A stretch of 64,000 nt of DNA. It comes from Oceanitalea sp047302425 (GTDB lineage Bacteria; Actinomycetota; Actinomycetes; Actinomycetales; Actinomycetaceae). The translations under genes were made by a program, and so were the position numbers. Below are positions 24,169-33,761 of this stretch, in pieces. Below the pieces are notes generated by a model, which saw only the letters and a program-made list of their open reading frames with translations, was not told the origin of the DNA and ran no database searches. The stretch spans positions 3,658,001 through 3,722,000 of the forward strand of contig NZ_CP154855.1 of the NCBI RefSeq assembly GCF_047302425.1. Reading direction: 5' to 3'. Position 1 is the first letter of the stretch. Every line of letters starts with the position of its first letter.

Positions 24169-25281
24169 ATGACCACCGTGCAGATCCCCGCCGAGCTCCT
24201 GCCCGCGGACGGCCGCTTCGGCTGCGGTCCGAGCAAGGTGCGTCCCTCCCACGTCGCGGCGCTCGCCGCCGTCGGTGAGACGCTGCTCGGCACCTCCCAC
24301 CGGCAGGCGCCGGTCCGCTCCCTCGTCGGCCGGGTCCGCGAGGGCCTGGCCGACCTGCTCGGGGCGCCCGAGGGCTACGAGGTCGTCCTCGGCAACGGCG
24401 GCTCCACCGCCTTCTGGGACGCCGCCAGCCTCGGCCTGGTCCGTGAGCGCTCCGCACACGCGGCCTTCGGGGAGTTCGGGTCGAAGTTCGCGACCGTCAC
24501 CCGCCGCGCCCCCTTCCTCGCCGACCCGCACGTCGTGACCGCCGAGCCCGGCTCCCTCGCCACCCTGCGCCCCGTCGAGGGCGTCGACCTGTACGCGTGG
24601 CCGCAGAACGAGACCTCCACCGGCGTCCTCGCCCCCGTCGAGCGGGTGGACGACGACGGCGCGCTCGTCTGCGTCGACGCCACCTCCGCCGCCGGCGGGG
24701 TGCCGGTCGACCTCGCCCAGACCGACGTCTACTACTTCGCCCCGCAGAAGAGCTTCGGCTCCGACGGCGGCCTGTGGTTCGCCGTCATGTCGCCGGCCGC
24801 GATCGCCCGGGTGGAGGAGATCGCCGCGAGCGGCCGCTGGGTCCCGGAGTTCCTCTCCCTGCCGGCGGCGGTGGAGAACTCGCGCAAGGACCAGACGCTC
24901 AACACCCCGGCGATCGCCACGCTCGTCCTCATGGCAGAGCAGCTGGACTGGATTCGCGACCAGGGCGGGCTCGAGTGGGCGGCCGGCCGCAGCGCGCGCT
25001 CCGCCGAGATCCTCTACGGCTGGGCCGCCGAGCGGGACTGGGCCACGCCCTTCGTGGCCGTGCCCGAGCACCGCTCCCCCGTCGTCGGCACGATCGACCT
25101 CGCCGAGGAGGTCGACGCCGCGAAGGTCGCCGCGGTCCTGCGCGAGAACGGCGTCGTCGACGTCGAGCCCTACCGCAAGCTCGGCCGCAACCAGCTGCGC
25201 GTCGGCATGTTCCCCGCCGTCGAGCCCGAGGACGTCCGCGCCCTCACGGCCTGCGTCGACCACGTCGTCGGCGCCCTGTGA
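24169..25281 (+). CDS. serC: Phosphoserine aminotransferase
   Basis: A 370-residue PLP enzyme of class V, actinobacterial SerC type, converting 3-phosphohydroxypyruvate and glutamate to phosphoserine. Opens with FGCGPSKVRPSH, has the phosphate-binding GNGGSTAFWD, NETSTGV and the PLP lysine in YYFAPQKSFGSDGG (about residue 195). It serves serine and possibly pyridoxal-phosphate biosynthesis. ATG 24169 follows GAGGAT by 8 bases, which can be read as a weak ribosome site or as a -10 box of a leaderless transcript. Confidence 0.95.
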   Translation: MTTVQIPAELLPADGRFGCGPSKVRPSHVAALAAVGETLLGTSHRQAPVRSLVGRVREGLADLLGAPEGYEVVLGNGGSTAFWDAASLGLVRERSAHAAFGEFGSKFATVTRRAPFLADPHVVTAEPGSLATLRPVEGVDLYAWPQNETSTGVLAPVERVDDDGALVCVDATSAAGGVPVDLAQTDVYYFAPQKSFGSDGGLWFAVMSPAAIARVEEIAASGRWVPEFLSLPAAVENSRKDQTLNTPAIATLVLMAEQLDWIRDQGGLEWAAGRSARSAEILYGWAAERDWATPFVAVPEHRSPVVGTIDLAEEVDAAKVAAVLRENGVVDVEPYRKLGRNQLRVGMFPAVEPEDVRALTACVDHVVGAL

Positions 25282-25321
25282 CCGCCCGCCTCGCTCACGG
25301 GACCGCGGCGGGGGTGCTCCG

Positions 25322-25972
25322 ATGAGCGCACCCGGCCTCGCCGCCCCGCTCTCCGCGCAGCTGCGCGAGCGCACCCGCGCCGCCCACGAGCGCGCGGAGT
25401 CGGTCCCCTTCATCACCGACCTCATGCACGGGCGCCTGGACCGGGCGGCCTACGCGGACCTCGCGGCCCAGCAGCACGGCATCTACGTCGCGCTCGAGGC
25501 GGCCGGCACGGAACACCTCGGCTCGCCGCGGGGCGCGGGCCTGATCTTCGCCGACCTCACCCGCACGCCCGCCATCGAGGCGGACCTCGCCTACCTGCAC
25601 GGCCTGCGCTGGCGCGAGCGCACCGAGGTGCTCCCGGCAGCCCGTGCCTACGCCGAGCGGGTCGCGCAGGTCGGCGGGGACCTGGCCCGCTACGCCGCCC
25701 ACGCCTACACCCGCTACCTCGGCGACCTCTCCGGCGGCCAGGCGATCAAGCGCCTCGTCCAGCGCCACTACGGTCTCGGGGAGGAAGGCGTGGCGTTCTA
25801 CACCTTCACCGGCATCGCCAAGCCGAAGCTCTTCAAGGACACCTACCGCGAGCGGCTCGACGCCCTCGACCTCAGCGCCCCCGAGGTCGAGACGGCGGTC
25901 GCCGAGGCCACCCTCGCCTTCGAGCTGGCCACGGAGTTGTTCACCGCCCTCGGCGAGCGCCACCGCGCCTGA
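25322..25972 (+). CDS. hmuO: Heme oxygenase, biliverdin-producing
   Basis: A 216-residue HO-1-like all-helical enzyme that opens heme to biliverdin, CO and Fe(II). The proximal ligand His22 lies in RTRAAHERAE and the distal helix has the Gly-rich GDLSGGQAIKR. Close to Corynebacterium HmuO in length and motifs. No heme transporter is adjacent, but iron control through the DtxR-type regulator at 6160 is expected. The gene begins 41 bases after serC without a clear promoter, so co-transcription is possible. Confidence 0.93.
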   Translation: MSAPGLAAPLSAQLRERTRAAHERAESVPFITDLMHGRLDRAAYADLAAQQHGIYVALEAAGTEHLGSPRGAGLIFADLTRTPAIEADLAYLHGLRWRERTEVLPAARAYAERVAQVGGDLARYAAHAYTRYLGDLSGGQAIKRLVQRHYGLGEEGVAFYTFTGIAKPKLFKDTYRERLDALDLSAPEVETAVAEATLAFELATELFTALGERHRA

Positions 25973-25988
25973 GCCCCGGCCGGCCGAC

Positions 25989-26885
25989 CTACCGGCCGGC
26001 GACGAGCTCGCGCTCGGTGGCCTCGGCGAGGCGGTCGAGCTCGGCGAGCACCTCGCGAGCCATCGCGACGTCCGCCGCGCGGCAGGTGGCCGCGACCTCG
26101 GCGAGCCGGTCGGCGCCGAGCATCGACGCGGTGCCGCCCAGGCTGAGGGCCGCGTCGCGCAGCTCCGCCCCCTCCCCCGCCGTGACCGCCTCGTGCAGGC
26201 GCGCCACACGGGTGGGGAGCAGGTCGACGAAGCGGTCGACCATCCCGACCGCCGCCTCGTGGCCGACCTCCTCCTCGAGCCGGCTCAGCCGCTCGCGGTC
26301 GACGACGGGCCCGACAGCGAGCTCGGCGCGGCGCTCACGCAGCGCCCGGACCGCCTGGAGGCCGGCGTAGCCGAGGAGCGAGACGGCGATGACCACGGTC
26401 CCGAGCGCCTTGGTGTGCCCCGACAGCGCGGTGGCGACGTACCCGGCCCAGGGGATCCAGTACTGGACCTCGCCCCGGATCTGCGTCTCGGTGACCTGCC
26501 ACGGGTCGACGACGTCGTTCGCGTCGCCCTGCGTCGTGAAGGAGGGGCCGTCCGGGCCCTCGGTCCGCTCGACGATGCGGTGGGTGACGAGCGTGGCGTC
26601 GTCCGGGTAGGGCATGACGGTGACGACGTCACCGACCTCGAGGGTGTCGACGTCGGCCGGGGCGATGACGACCTGGCTGCCCGTGGGGACGGTCGGCTCC
26701 ATGGAGCCGCTGAGCACCGTGAGCGGGGCCCAGCCGAGCAGCCGCGGGACCACGACGAGCACCCCGAGCAGGGCGATCATCGCGATGAGGAGGACGCCGG
26801 GGAGCACGCGCGCGAGCAGCGTGCGCACGACGCCAGGGCGCGCCGCCTGCCGCGGGCGCGAGGTGGTGGGGGCGGTGACGCTCAT
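25989..26885 (-). CDS. SipW-type signal peptidase I fused to degenerate HPt domain
   Basis: A 298-residue membrane protein. Residues 30-50 are a membrane anchor; the S26B (ER/archaeal-type) peptidase domain shows Ser61 in SGSMEP, His102 in VTHRIVE and Asp121 in QGDAND; a second helix is at 158-180. Residues 195-290 match a histidine-phosphotransfer domain, but the phosphate site AxHTLKGS reads AALSLGGT, so the His (position 247) is Leu and the Lys is Gly. A pseudo-HPt on the cytoplasmic side of a signal peptidase is unusual. ATG 26885 has GAGGAG seven bases upstream; GTG 26915, overlapping the neighbour stop, is an alternative. Substrate is likely the next gene. Confidence 0.85.
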   Translation of the reverse strand: MSVTAPTTSRPRQAARPGVVRTLLARVLPGVLLIAMIALLGVLVVVPRLLGWAPLTVLSGSMEPTVPTGSQVVIAPADVDTLEVGDVVTVMPYPDDATLVTHRIVERTEGPDGPSFTTQGDANDVVDPWQVTETQIRGEVQYWIPWAGYVATALSGHTKALGTVVIAVSLLGYAGLQAVRALRERRAELAVGPVVDRERLSRLEEEVGHEAAVGMVDRFVDLLPTRVARLHEAVTAGEGAELRDAALSLGGTASMLGADRLAEVAATCRAADVAMAREVLAELDRLAEATERELVAGR

Positions 26886-26911
26886 CGTGGTCTCCTCGGG
26901 CTGGTCGTGGG

Positions 26912-27487
26912 TCACTCGCCGGCGACGGGCGCCTGGGTGAGCGTGACGTCGAGGCCGCCGAGCGTGACGCTCTGCCCCTGGCCGACGAGCCCGGCGGTGG
27001 TCGCGTCGAAGGCGACGGTGACGGCGACGTCGAGGTCCTGGAGCTCGTCGTCGGCGACGACGGTCGCGGAGGCGCCGGGCAGGACCTGCCCGTTGAGGCT
27101 CATCGTCGTGCTCGTCCGCAGCGCGGCGAGCAGCTCGGCGTCACCGGTGAGGCCGTCGAGGTTGTGGGAGACGGTGCCGCGCAGCAGGTCGCCGCGGGCG
27201 TCGACGGTCATCGTCTCGCGGTAGGTGAGCGCGTCACCGGGCGCGACGAGGTAGGTCCCGGCCGCGACGGCGTCGGTCACGTCGGTGCCCGCGACGTTCG
27301 TCCAGCGGCCCTCGCCGCCGGCCAGGTCGAGCACGCCGGAGGTGATCGCGGTGCCGGTCGCGGCGGCCTCGGCGTCGGACCACTCGGCGAAGGTGGCGCC
27401 GCTCGCACCGAGCAGGACGACGCCGGCAGCGGTGGCCGCGAGGGCCTTCCACGTGGTGCTGGCGGAGCGGGTGGTGGTACGGGCCAT
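26912..27487 (-). CDS. Exported TasA/camelysin-like protein with SipW-type signal
   Basis: A 191-residue protein whose N-terminus (basic run, then LAATAAGVVLLGASGATFAEW) is the 'alternate' SipW-dependent signal peptide seen on TasA-like proteins, with WSD just after the cut. The mature part is beta-rich, Thr/Val/Asp-rich and lacks Cys, as in TasA/camelysin fibre proteins and actinobacterial relatives. Encoded directly upstream of the dedicated signal peptidase. It may form a surface fibre or matrix. ATG 27487 follows a GA-rich site (GAGAGGACACC). Confidence 0.82.
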   Translation of the reverse strand: MARTTTRSASTTWKALAATAAGVVLLGASGATFAEWSDAEAAATGTAITSGVLDLAGGEGRWTNVAGTDVTDAVAAGTYLVAPGDALTYRETMTVDARGDLLRGTVSHNLDGLTGDAELLAALRTSTTMSLNGQVLPGASATVVADDELQDLDVAVTVAFDATTAGLVGQGQSVTLGGLDVTLTQAPVAGE

Positions 27488-27687
27488 GGGGGTGTCCTCT
27501 CGGGCTGGGGCCGGTCCGTCCGGCGCTGCCCCCATCGTGGGCAACGGACCTCAGCGGCCCCTCTCGGGGACCTCGTCCCCACCTCAGGACTCCCTCAAGA
27601 TCTCTCCCTGCGACCCGGTGCACCCGGCCACGCCGCTCCGGACATACCCTGGAACGTCCGCACACCCCCACTTGCCCGGGAGCAGAA

Positions 27688-28488
27688 GTGACCCAGCTCG
27701 CCCTCGTCATCGCCGGTTCCGAGGCCACCGGCGGCGCAGGCATCCAGGCCGACATCCGGACCTACCAGCAGCTCGGCGTCTACGGCGTCGGGACGATCAC
27801 CTGCATCGTCTCCTTCGACCCGAACAACGACTGGGGGCACCGCTTCGTGCCGGTCGACCCCCAGGTGATCGCCGACCAGATCGAGGCGGCCACCGCCACC
27901 CACGACCTCGACGTCGTCAAGATCGGCATGCTCGGCACGCCCGCGACGATCGAGGTCGTCGCCCGCGCGCTGCGCGCCCAGCCGTGGCGCCACGTCGTCC
28001 TCGACCCGGTCCTCATCTGCAAGGGCCAGGAGCCCGGCGCGGCCCTCGACACCGACACCGCGCTGCGCGAGCAGGTGCTGCCGCTCGCCACCGTCGTCAC
28101 CCCCAACATGTTCGAGGCGCGCACGCTGTCGGGCATGGACGAGATCACCTCGGTGGACGACCTCGCCGAGGCCGCCCGCCGCATCCACGCGCTCGGTCCG
28201 AAGTACGTCCTCGCCAAGGGCGGGGTCGAGCTGCCCGGGGACGACGCCGTCGACGTCCTCTTCGACGGCGAGGAGGTGACGGTCCTGTCCGAGCCCAAGG
28301 TCGGCCAGGAGCGGGTCTCCGGCGCGGGCTGCACGCTCGCCGCCGCGACCGCCGCCGAGCTTGCCAAGGGCGCGAGCGTCCCCGACGCCGTGCGCACCGC
28401 CAAGGCGCTGGTGACGGCGGGCATCCACGCCCGCGTCAGCGCTAACACGCCGTTCGACTCCGTGTGGCAGGGCGCCTACCAGGCCTGA
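27688..28488 (+). CDS. pdxK: Pyridoxine/pyridoxal kinase of ThiD type
   Basis: A 266-residue ribokinase-fold kinase. The N-terminus IAGSEATGGAGIQAD, the FDPNNDWGH segment and DPVLICKG are those of the Bacillus/Staphylococcus PdxK (ThiD-like) branch rather than plain HMP kinase, and VSGAGCT carries the anion hole and nucleophilic Cys of that branch. Predicted to phosphorylate vitamin B6 vitamers; HMP kinase side activity is possible. GTG start with GGGAGC seven bases upstream. A shared terminator hairpin separates it from the convergent MFS gene. Confidence 0.88.
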   Translation: MTQLALVIAGSEATGGAGIQADIRTYQQLGVYGVGTITCIVSFDPNNDWGHRFVPVDPQVIADQIEAATATHDLDVVKIGMLGTPATIEVVARALRAQPWRHVVLDPVLICKGQEPGAALDTDTALREQVLPLATVVTPNMFEARTLSGMDEITSVDDLAEAARRIHALGPKYVLAKGGVELPGDDAVDVLFDGEEVTVLSEPKVGQERVSGAGCTLAAATAAELAKGASVPDAVRTAKALVTAGIHARVSANTPFDSVWQGAYQA

Positions 28489-28493
28489 GACGC

Positions 28494-28528
28494 CCCGCGT
28501 GGTGGGCCGGTCAGGCTCACCACGCGGG
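28494..28528. terminator. Bidirectional hairpin between pdxK and MFS gene
   Basis: CCCGCGTGGTG (28494-28504) and its exact complement (28518-28528) form an 11-bp stem with a 13-base loop between two convergent stops. No T-tract. Confidence 0.7.
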
Positions 28529-28537
28529 CGGCCTGCG

Positions 28538-29872
28538 TCAGGCGAGGCCGGTCGCGTTCTGCGCGTCGGAGGCGCCGAGGCGGGCCTTGGCCTCCTCGCG
28601 GGGGCGGGCACGCTCGGAGGGCCCGACCATCGTGAGGTGCGGGCGGTGGCGCAGGCGGTAGTGCACCTCGACGTCCCAGTGCCGCTTGGCCCAGACCGCG
28701 GCGGCGGCCGCGACGACCATCGCGGAGATCGCCCCGACCCCCACCGCCCAGCGGGCGTTGAAGGTCTCGGCGACCCAGCCGACGATCGGCGCACCGATCG
28801 GCGTCGTGCCGAGGAAGACCATCATGTACAGGCTCATCACCCGCCCGCGCATGACCGGGTCGGTCGACATCTGCACCGTGGCGTTGGCGGCGGTCATCAT
28901 CGTGAGCGAGGCGAAGCCGACCGGGATGGTCATGAGGGCGTAGAGCTCGTAGGTCGGCATGATCGCCATGAGCCCGGAGGCGACGCCGAAGGCGAAGGCC
29001 GCCCCGAGGACCAGCCGCACCCGCGGCCGCTTGCGCCGGGCCGCGAGCAGCGCCCCGCCGAGGGAGCCGATCGCCATGACCGAGCCGAGGATGCCGTACT
29101 CGCCGGCGCCCTTCTCGAAGACCTCCCGGGCCATGACGGCGCTGGTGAGCTGGAAGTTGAGCCCCAGCGCCCCGACCACACCGACGACGACCATGATCGT
29201 CACGATGTCGCTGCGGCCGCGGACGTAGCGCAGCCCCTCGCGGATCTGCCCCTTGCCGCGTGAGGTGTGGGGCATCTCGTGGAGCTCGTGGCGGCGCATG
29301 AGGGTGAGGGACAGGATCGTCGCGGCGAAGCTCACCGCGTTGATGATGAAGATCCACCCGGGGCCGACGACGGCGATGAGCAGGCCGGAGATGCCCGGCC
29401 CGATGAGGCGGGCGGCGTTGAAGGACGCGGAGTTCAGGCCGACGGCGTTGGGCAGGCTGGCGGGCGGGACCATCTCGGCGACGAAGGTCTGGCGCACGGG
29501 ATTGTCCAGCGCCGTGACGATGCCGAGCAGGAGCGCGAAGACGTAGACGTGCCACAGCTGGGCGTGGCCACCGAGCACGAGCAGACCGAGGCCGGCGGCG
29601 AGCACGCCGAGCGCCGTCTGGGTGCCGATGAGGAGCTTGCGCCGCGGCAGGCGGTCGGCGAGCAGCCCGCCGAAGGGGCTGAGCAGCAGCATCGGCAGGA
29701 ACTGGAGGCCGGTGACGATGCCGACGGCGAGGCCGGAGTCGTCGGACAGCACGGTGAGCACGAGCCAGTCCTGGGCCACGCGCTGCATCCACGTGCCGAT
29801 GTTCGCGACGAGGGCACCGGCGAACCACATCCGGTAGTTGAAGAACCTCAGCGAGGCGAAGGTCGATCTCAT
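28538..29872 (-). CDS. MFS drug-type exporter (EntS/DHA3-like)
   Basis: A 444-residue, 12-helix major facilitator protein. RFFNYRMWFAGALVANIGTW at the start and GLLADRLPRRKLL between helices 2 and 3 are typical of the MFS_3/EntS group of drug or siderophore exporters. The C-terminal 50 residues are hydrophilic. Its ATG overlaps the stop of a MarR regulator gene, so the pair forms a classic substrate-induced efflux unit. The substrate is unknown. Confidence 0.9.
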   Translation of the reverse strand: MRSTFASLRFFNYRMWFAGALVANIGTWMQRVAQDWLVLTVLSDDSGLAVGIVTGLQFLPMLLLSPFGGLLADRLPRRKLLIGTQTALGVLAAGLGLLVLGGHAQLWHVYVFALLLGIVTALDNPVRQTFVAEMVPPASLPNAVGLNSASFNAARLIGPGISGLLIAVVGPGWIFIINAVSFAATILSLTLMRRHELHEMPHTSRGKGQIREGLRYVRGRSDIVTIMVVVGVVGALGLNFQLTSAVMAREVFEKGAGEYGILGSVMAIGSLGGALLAARRKRPRVRLVLGAAFAFGVASGLMAIMPTYELYALMTIPVGFASLTMMTAANATVQMSTDPVMRGRVMSLYMMVFLGTTPIGAPIVGWVAETFNARWAVGVGAISAMVVAAAAAVWAKRHWDVEVHYRLRHRPHLTMVGPSERARPREEAKARLGASDAQNATGLA

Positions 29873-30330
29873 ACGCCGGTCACCTCGCGCAGGATCGCGA
29901 CAGCCTTCTCGACCGTGGCGCGCTCCTCGGCGGTGAGGTGGCCCAGCATCTCCTCCATCCACTCGGTGCGGCGGCGGCGCGTCTCGTCGACGACGGCGGC
30001 GCCGGCGTCGGTGAGCTCGATGTGCACCTGCCGCCCGTCGGTGGGGTGGGCGGTGCGCGCGACGAGGCCGGCGCCCTCGAGTGCCGCGATGGTGCGCGTC
30101 ATCGTCGGGGGCTGGACGCCGTCGCGCTCGGCGAGGGCGCGGGGGGTCGAGGGTCCGTGGTGGGTCAGGCCGGCGAGCACGCAGTACTGGGCCTCGCTCA
30201 GCTCCCCCACGACGGCGGCGGCGCGGATCTTGCGGGACAGTCGCAGGACCGTCACGCGCAGCTCCGAGGCGAGGTCGGGGTGCTGGCGGGTGCGGCTCGC
30301 CGTCGTCGTCGAGGGCGAGGAGTTCGTCAT
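29869..30330 (-). CDS. MarR-family regulator of the MFS exporter
   Basis: A 153-residue winged-helix repressor: helix-turn-helix in STPRALAERDGVQPPTMTRTIAALE and wing HPTDGRQVHIELT. Co-transcribed with and probably controlling the MFS gene it overlaps. The ATG at 30330 is 7 bases after TAGAAT (30338-30343 on the - strand), so the message is probably leaderless, and an AT-richer patch upstream (TCTAGATCGTTAG) is a likely operator. Confidence 0.9.
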   Translation of the reverse strand: MTNSSPSTTTASRTRQHPDLASELRVTVLRLSRKIRAAAVVGELSEAQYCVLAGLTHHGPSTPRALAERDGVQPPTMTRTIAALEGAGLVARTAHPTDGRQVHIELTDAGAAVVDETRRRRTEWMEEMLGHLTAEERATVEKAVAILREVTGV

Positions 30331-30510
30331 GTGTCAGATTCTAGATCGTTAGTTGTGCGAACGAAAGAGTTGCCCGCGGTGAGGTCGGGCACGCCGTCGT
30401 TCTCGGCTGCCGAGACGGCGACGACGGCGGCGCCCGGGTGGCGGACGGACGGCACCCAGCCCGGCGCGGGTGCGAGCATGGACGGGCCCGCCCACGACCC
30501 GGAGGTACCC

Positions 30511-31722
30511 GTGCGCTCCAGCACCGACCGCATTCTCACCACCCACGCCGGCAGCCTGCCGCGCACCGACGCCCTGCTCGAGGCCAACGCCGCCCGGCAG
30601 GCCGGCCGGGGCCCGGAGGACTTCGCCGGCTTCCTCGCGGGTGAGGTGACCGCGCTGGTCGAGCGGCAGCTGGCCGCGGGCGTCGACGTCGTCGGCGACG
30701 GCGAGTACGGCAAGGCGATGAGCTCCCCGGTCGACTACGGCGCGTGGTGGTCCTACTCCTTCCAGCGCACCGGTGGGCTGGAGATCATCGACGACGCCTC
30801 CTGGGCCACCGCCGACGTGCAGTCCGCGCCCGGTGACACCCGGCTCACCGGGTTCCTCCACCGCCGCGACCGGCAGCTGTTCGCCGAGGCCTACGCGGAC
30901 CCGACCTCCGGCATCTTCACCGGCGACCCGAAGGCCAGCCCCTTCCCCTCCTGTACCGGGCCGCTGAGCTACACGGGACAGGACGCCATCGCCGCGGACA
31001 TCGCCAACCTCAGGGCGGCCCTGGAGCGCACCGGCGCGGAGGAGGGCTTCATCACCGCACTGTCCCCCGGCAGCGCCTCACGAATCACCAACCGCTACTA
31101 CGGGAGCGAGGAGGAGTTCGTCTGGGCCTGGGCCGACGTCCTGCGCGAGGAGTACCGCGCGATCATCGACGCCGGGCTCGTCCTGCAGATCGACGACCCC
31201 TCGATCGCGGAGAACTTCGACCAGATCACCCCCGAGCCGAGCGTCGAGGACTACGTCGCCTTCACCCGGCTGCGCGTCGAGGCGCTGAACTACGCGCTGC
31301 GCGACCTGCCGGAGGACCGCATCCGCTTCCACCTGTGCTGGGGCAGCTGGCACGGCCCGCACACGACCGACATCGCGATGGCCGACATCGTGCGCACCAT
31401 GCTCGACATCAACGCCGGCGCCTACTCCTTCGAGGCGGGCAACGTGCGCCACGAGCACGAGTGGCGGGTGTGGCAGGACGTCGAGCTGCCCGAGGGCAAG
31501 CTCATCCTGCCGGGCGTGGTGTCCCACGCGACGAACGTCGTCGAGCACCCCGAGCTCGTCGCCGACCGCATCGAGCGCTTCGCCGCCGGCGTGGGCCGCG
31601 AGTGGGTCATCGCCTCGACGGACTGCGGGCTCGGCGGGCGCATCCACCCGCAGATCGCCTGGGCCAAGCTCGAGACCCTGGCCGCCGGCGCCGAGATCGC
31701 CACCCGCCGCCTCTGGGGCTGA
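30511..31722 (+). CDS. MetE catalytic-domain protein (B12-independent methionine synthase family)
   Basis: A 403-residue TIM-barrel protein equivalent to the C-terminal half of MetE. It opens with TTHAGSLPRTD and has the zinc-ligand segments HLCWGSWHGPH and STDCGLGGR. Full MetE has about 750 residues with an N-terminal duplicate barrel, absent here. Such core enzymes may methylate homocysteine from methylcobalamin or simple donors, or act on other substrates. GTG 30511 is chosen for its GGAGGT site 5 bases upstream; ATG 30478 is in frame without a good site. The 180-bp gap before it holds only the MarR promoter region. Confidence 0.85.
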   Translation: MRSSTDRILTTHAGSLPRTDALLEANAARQAGRGPEDFAGFLAGEVTALVERQLAAGVDVVGDGEYGKAMSSPVDYGAWWSYSFQRTGGLEIIDDASWATADVQSAPGDTRLTGFLHRRDRQLFAEAYADPTSGIFTGDPKASPFPSCTGPLSYTGQDAIAADIANLRAALERTGAEEGFITALSPGSASRITNRYYGSEEEFVWAWADVLREEYRAIIDAGLVLQIDDPSIAENFDQITPEPSVEDYVAFTRLRVEALNYALRDLPEDRIRFHLCWGSWHGPHTTDIAMADIVRTMLDINAGAYSFEAGNVRHEHEWRVWQDVELPEGKLILPGVVSHATNVVEHPELVADRIERFAAGVGREWVIASTDCGLGGRIHPQIAWAKLETLAAGAEIATRRLWG

Positions 31723-31735
31723 CGAGGCACCGCAC

Positions 31736-31829
31736 GCGTGCCACAAGCGGCCGCGGGGAGCGAGCGGCGCAAGGCTGGACCCTTGACGGAGGGCCGCGGC
31801 GCGGCTCGCCGGGCGCCTTTGTGGCACGC
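31736..31829. repeat. Long inverted-repeat element A
   Basis: GCGTGCCACAA (31736-31746) and TTGTGGCACGC (31819-31829) are exact complements 72 bases apart, starting 14 bases after the MetE-like stop. The interior can fold further (GCGAGC with GCTCGC). The right side CGCCGGGCGC plus TTGTGGC resembles element B at 59453. Confidence 0.6.
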
Positions 31830-31868
31830 AGCCGGAGGCGCGTCCCGGAGCCAGCCCTCCCCCGAAAG

Positions 31869-31904
31869 CACTGTGCGCCCGCTGGTTCCAGCGGGCGCAC
31901 AGTG
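31869..31904. terminator. Perfect 17-bp bidirectional terminator hairpin
   Basis: Arms 31869-31885 and 31888-31904 (CACTGTGCGCCCGCTGG and complement) with a TT loop, between the convergent MetE-like and NCS2 genes. Confidence 0.82.
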
Positions 31905-31928
31905 GAGAAGGAAGAGAGTGGCGGTGGC

Positions 31929-33392
<1,464 letters not shown>

Positions 33393-33518
33393 GGCCCGCA
33401 TGGTGCCAGAACCGCGCCCTACCGCGTCGCCGGTGCTCACATTCTCGGGCGACGACGGCGCACCCGCCGCGGCCGCGCGGTGCCCTGGCCCCGGGGCGGG
33501 GTCGCCTACCATCGACCC

Positions 33519-33758
33519 ATGCGCATCCCCGAGACCCGCTCCGAGGACCTGCCGCCGATGCGCGTCAACACGGTGACGATGTTCCTCGTGGGGACGGTCG
33601 CCTGGGTGGTGGGGCTCGTCGTCGTGCTCCTCCTGCGGGCACGCGGCCACGACCTCGGTGGCGAGGTGCGAATCTGCCTCACCGGGATCGTCGTCGGCCT
33701 GCTCGGGATGCTCTGGGGCGCCGGCCAGCAGCGCCGCGCCGCCCGCCGCGAGCGGTAG
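33519..33758 (+). CDS. Small DUF2530-like membrane protein
   Basis: A 79-residue protein with two membrane helices (about 19-41 and 51-67), a LPPMRVNT start and a basic tail, matching the actinobacterial DUF2530 family of unknown function, which is often next to NCS2 permeases or MarR genes. ATG lies 6 bases after TACCAT (33507-33512), a leaderless arrangement. Confidence 0.75.
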   Translation: MRIPETRSEDLPPMRVNTVTMFLVGTVAWVVGLVVVLLLRARGHDLGGEVRICLTGIVVGLLGMLWGAGQQRRAARRER

Positions 33759-33761
33759 GAC

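Noticed and set aside
22981..25425. An 814-codon open frame on the - strand
   Set aside because: It lies opposite the citrate-synthase-like and serC genes and only mirrors their codon bias; low-complexity Gly/Arg/Asp composition.
31736..31904. tRNA or other classical structured RNA
   Set aside because: No cloverleaf, no T-loop consensus and no anticodon stem; only nested inverted repeats are seen.
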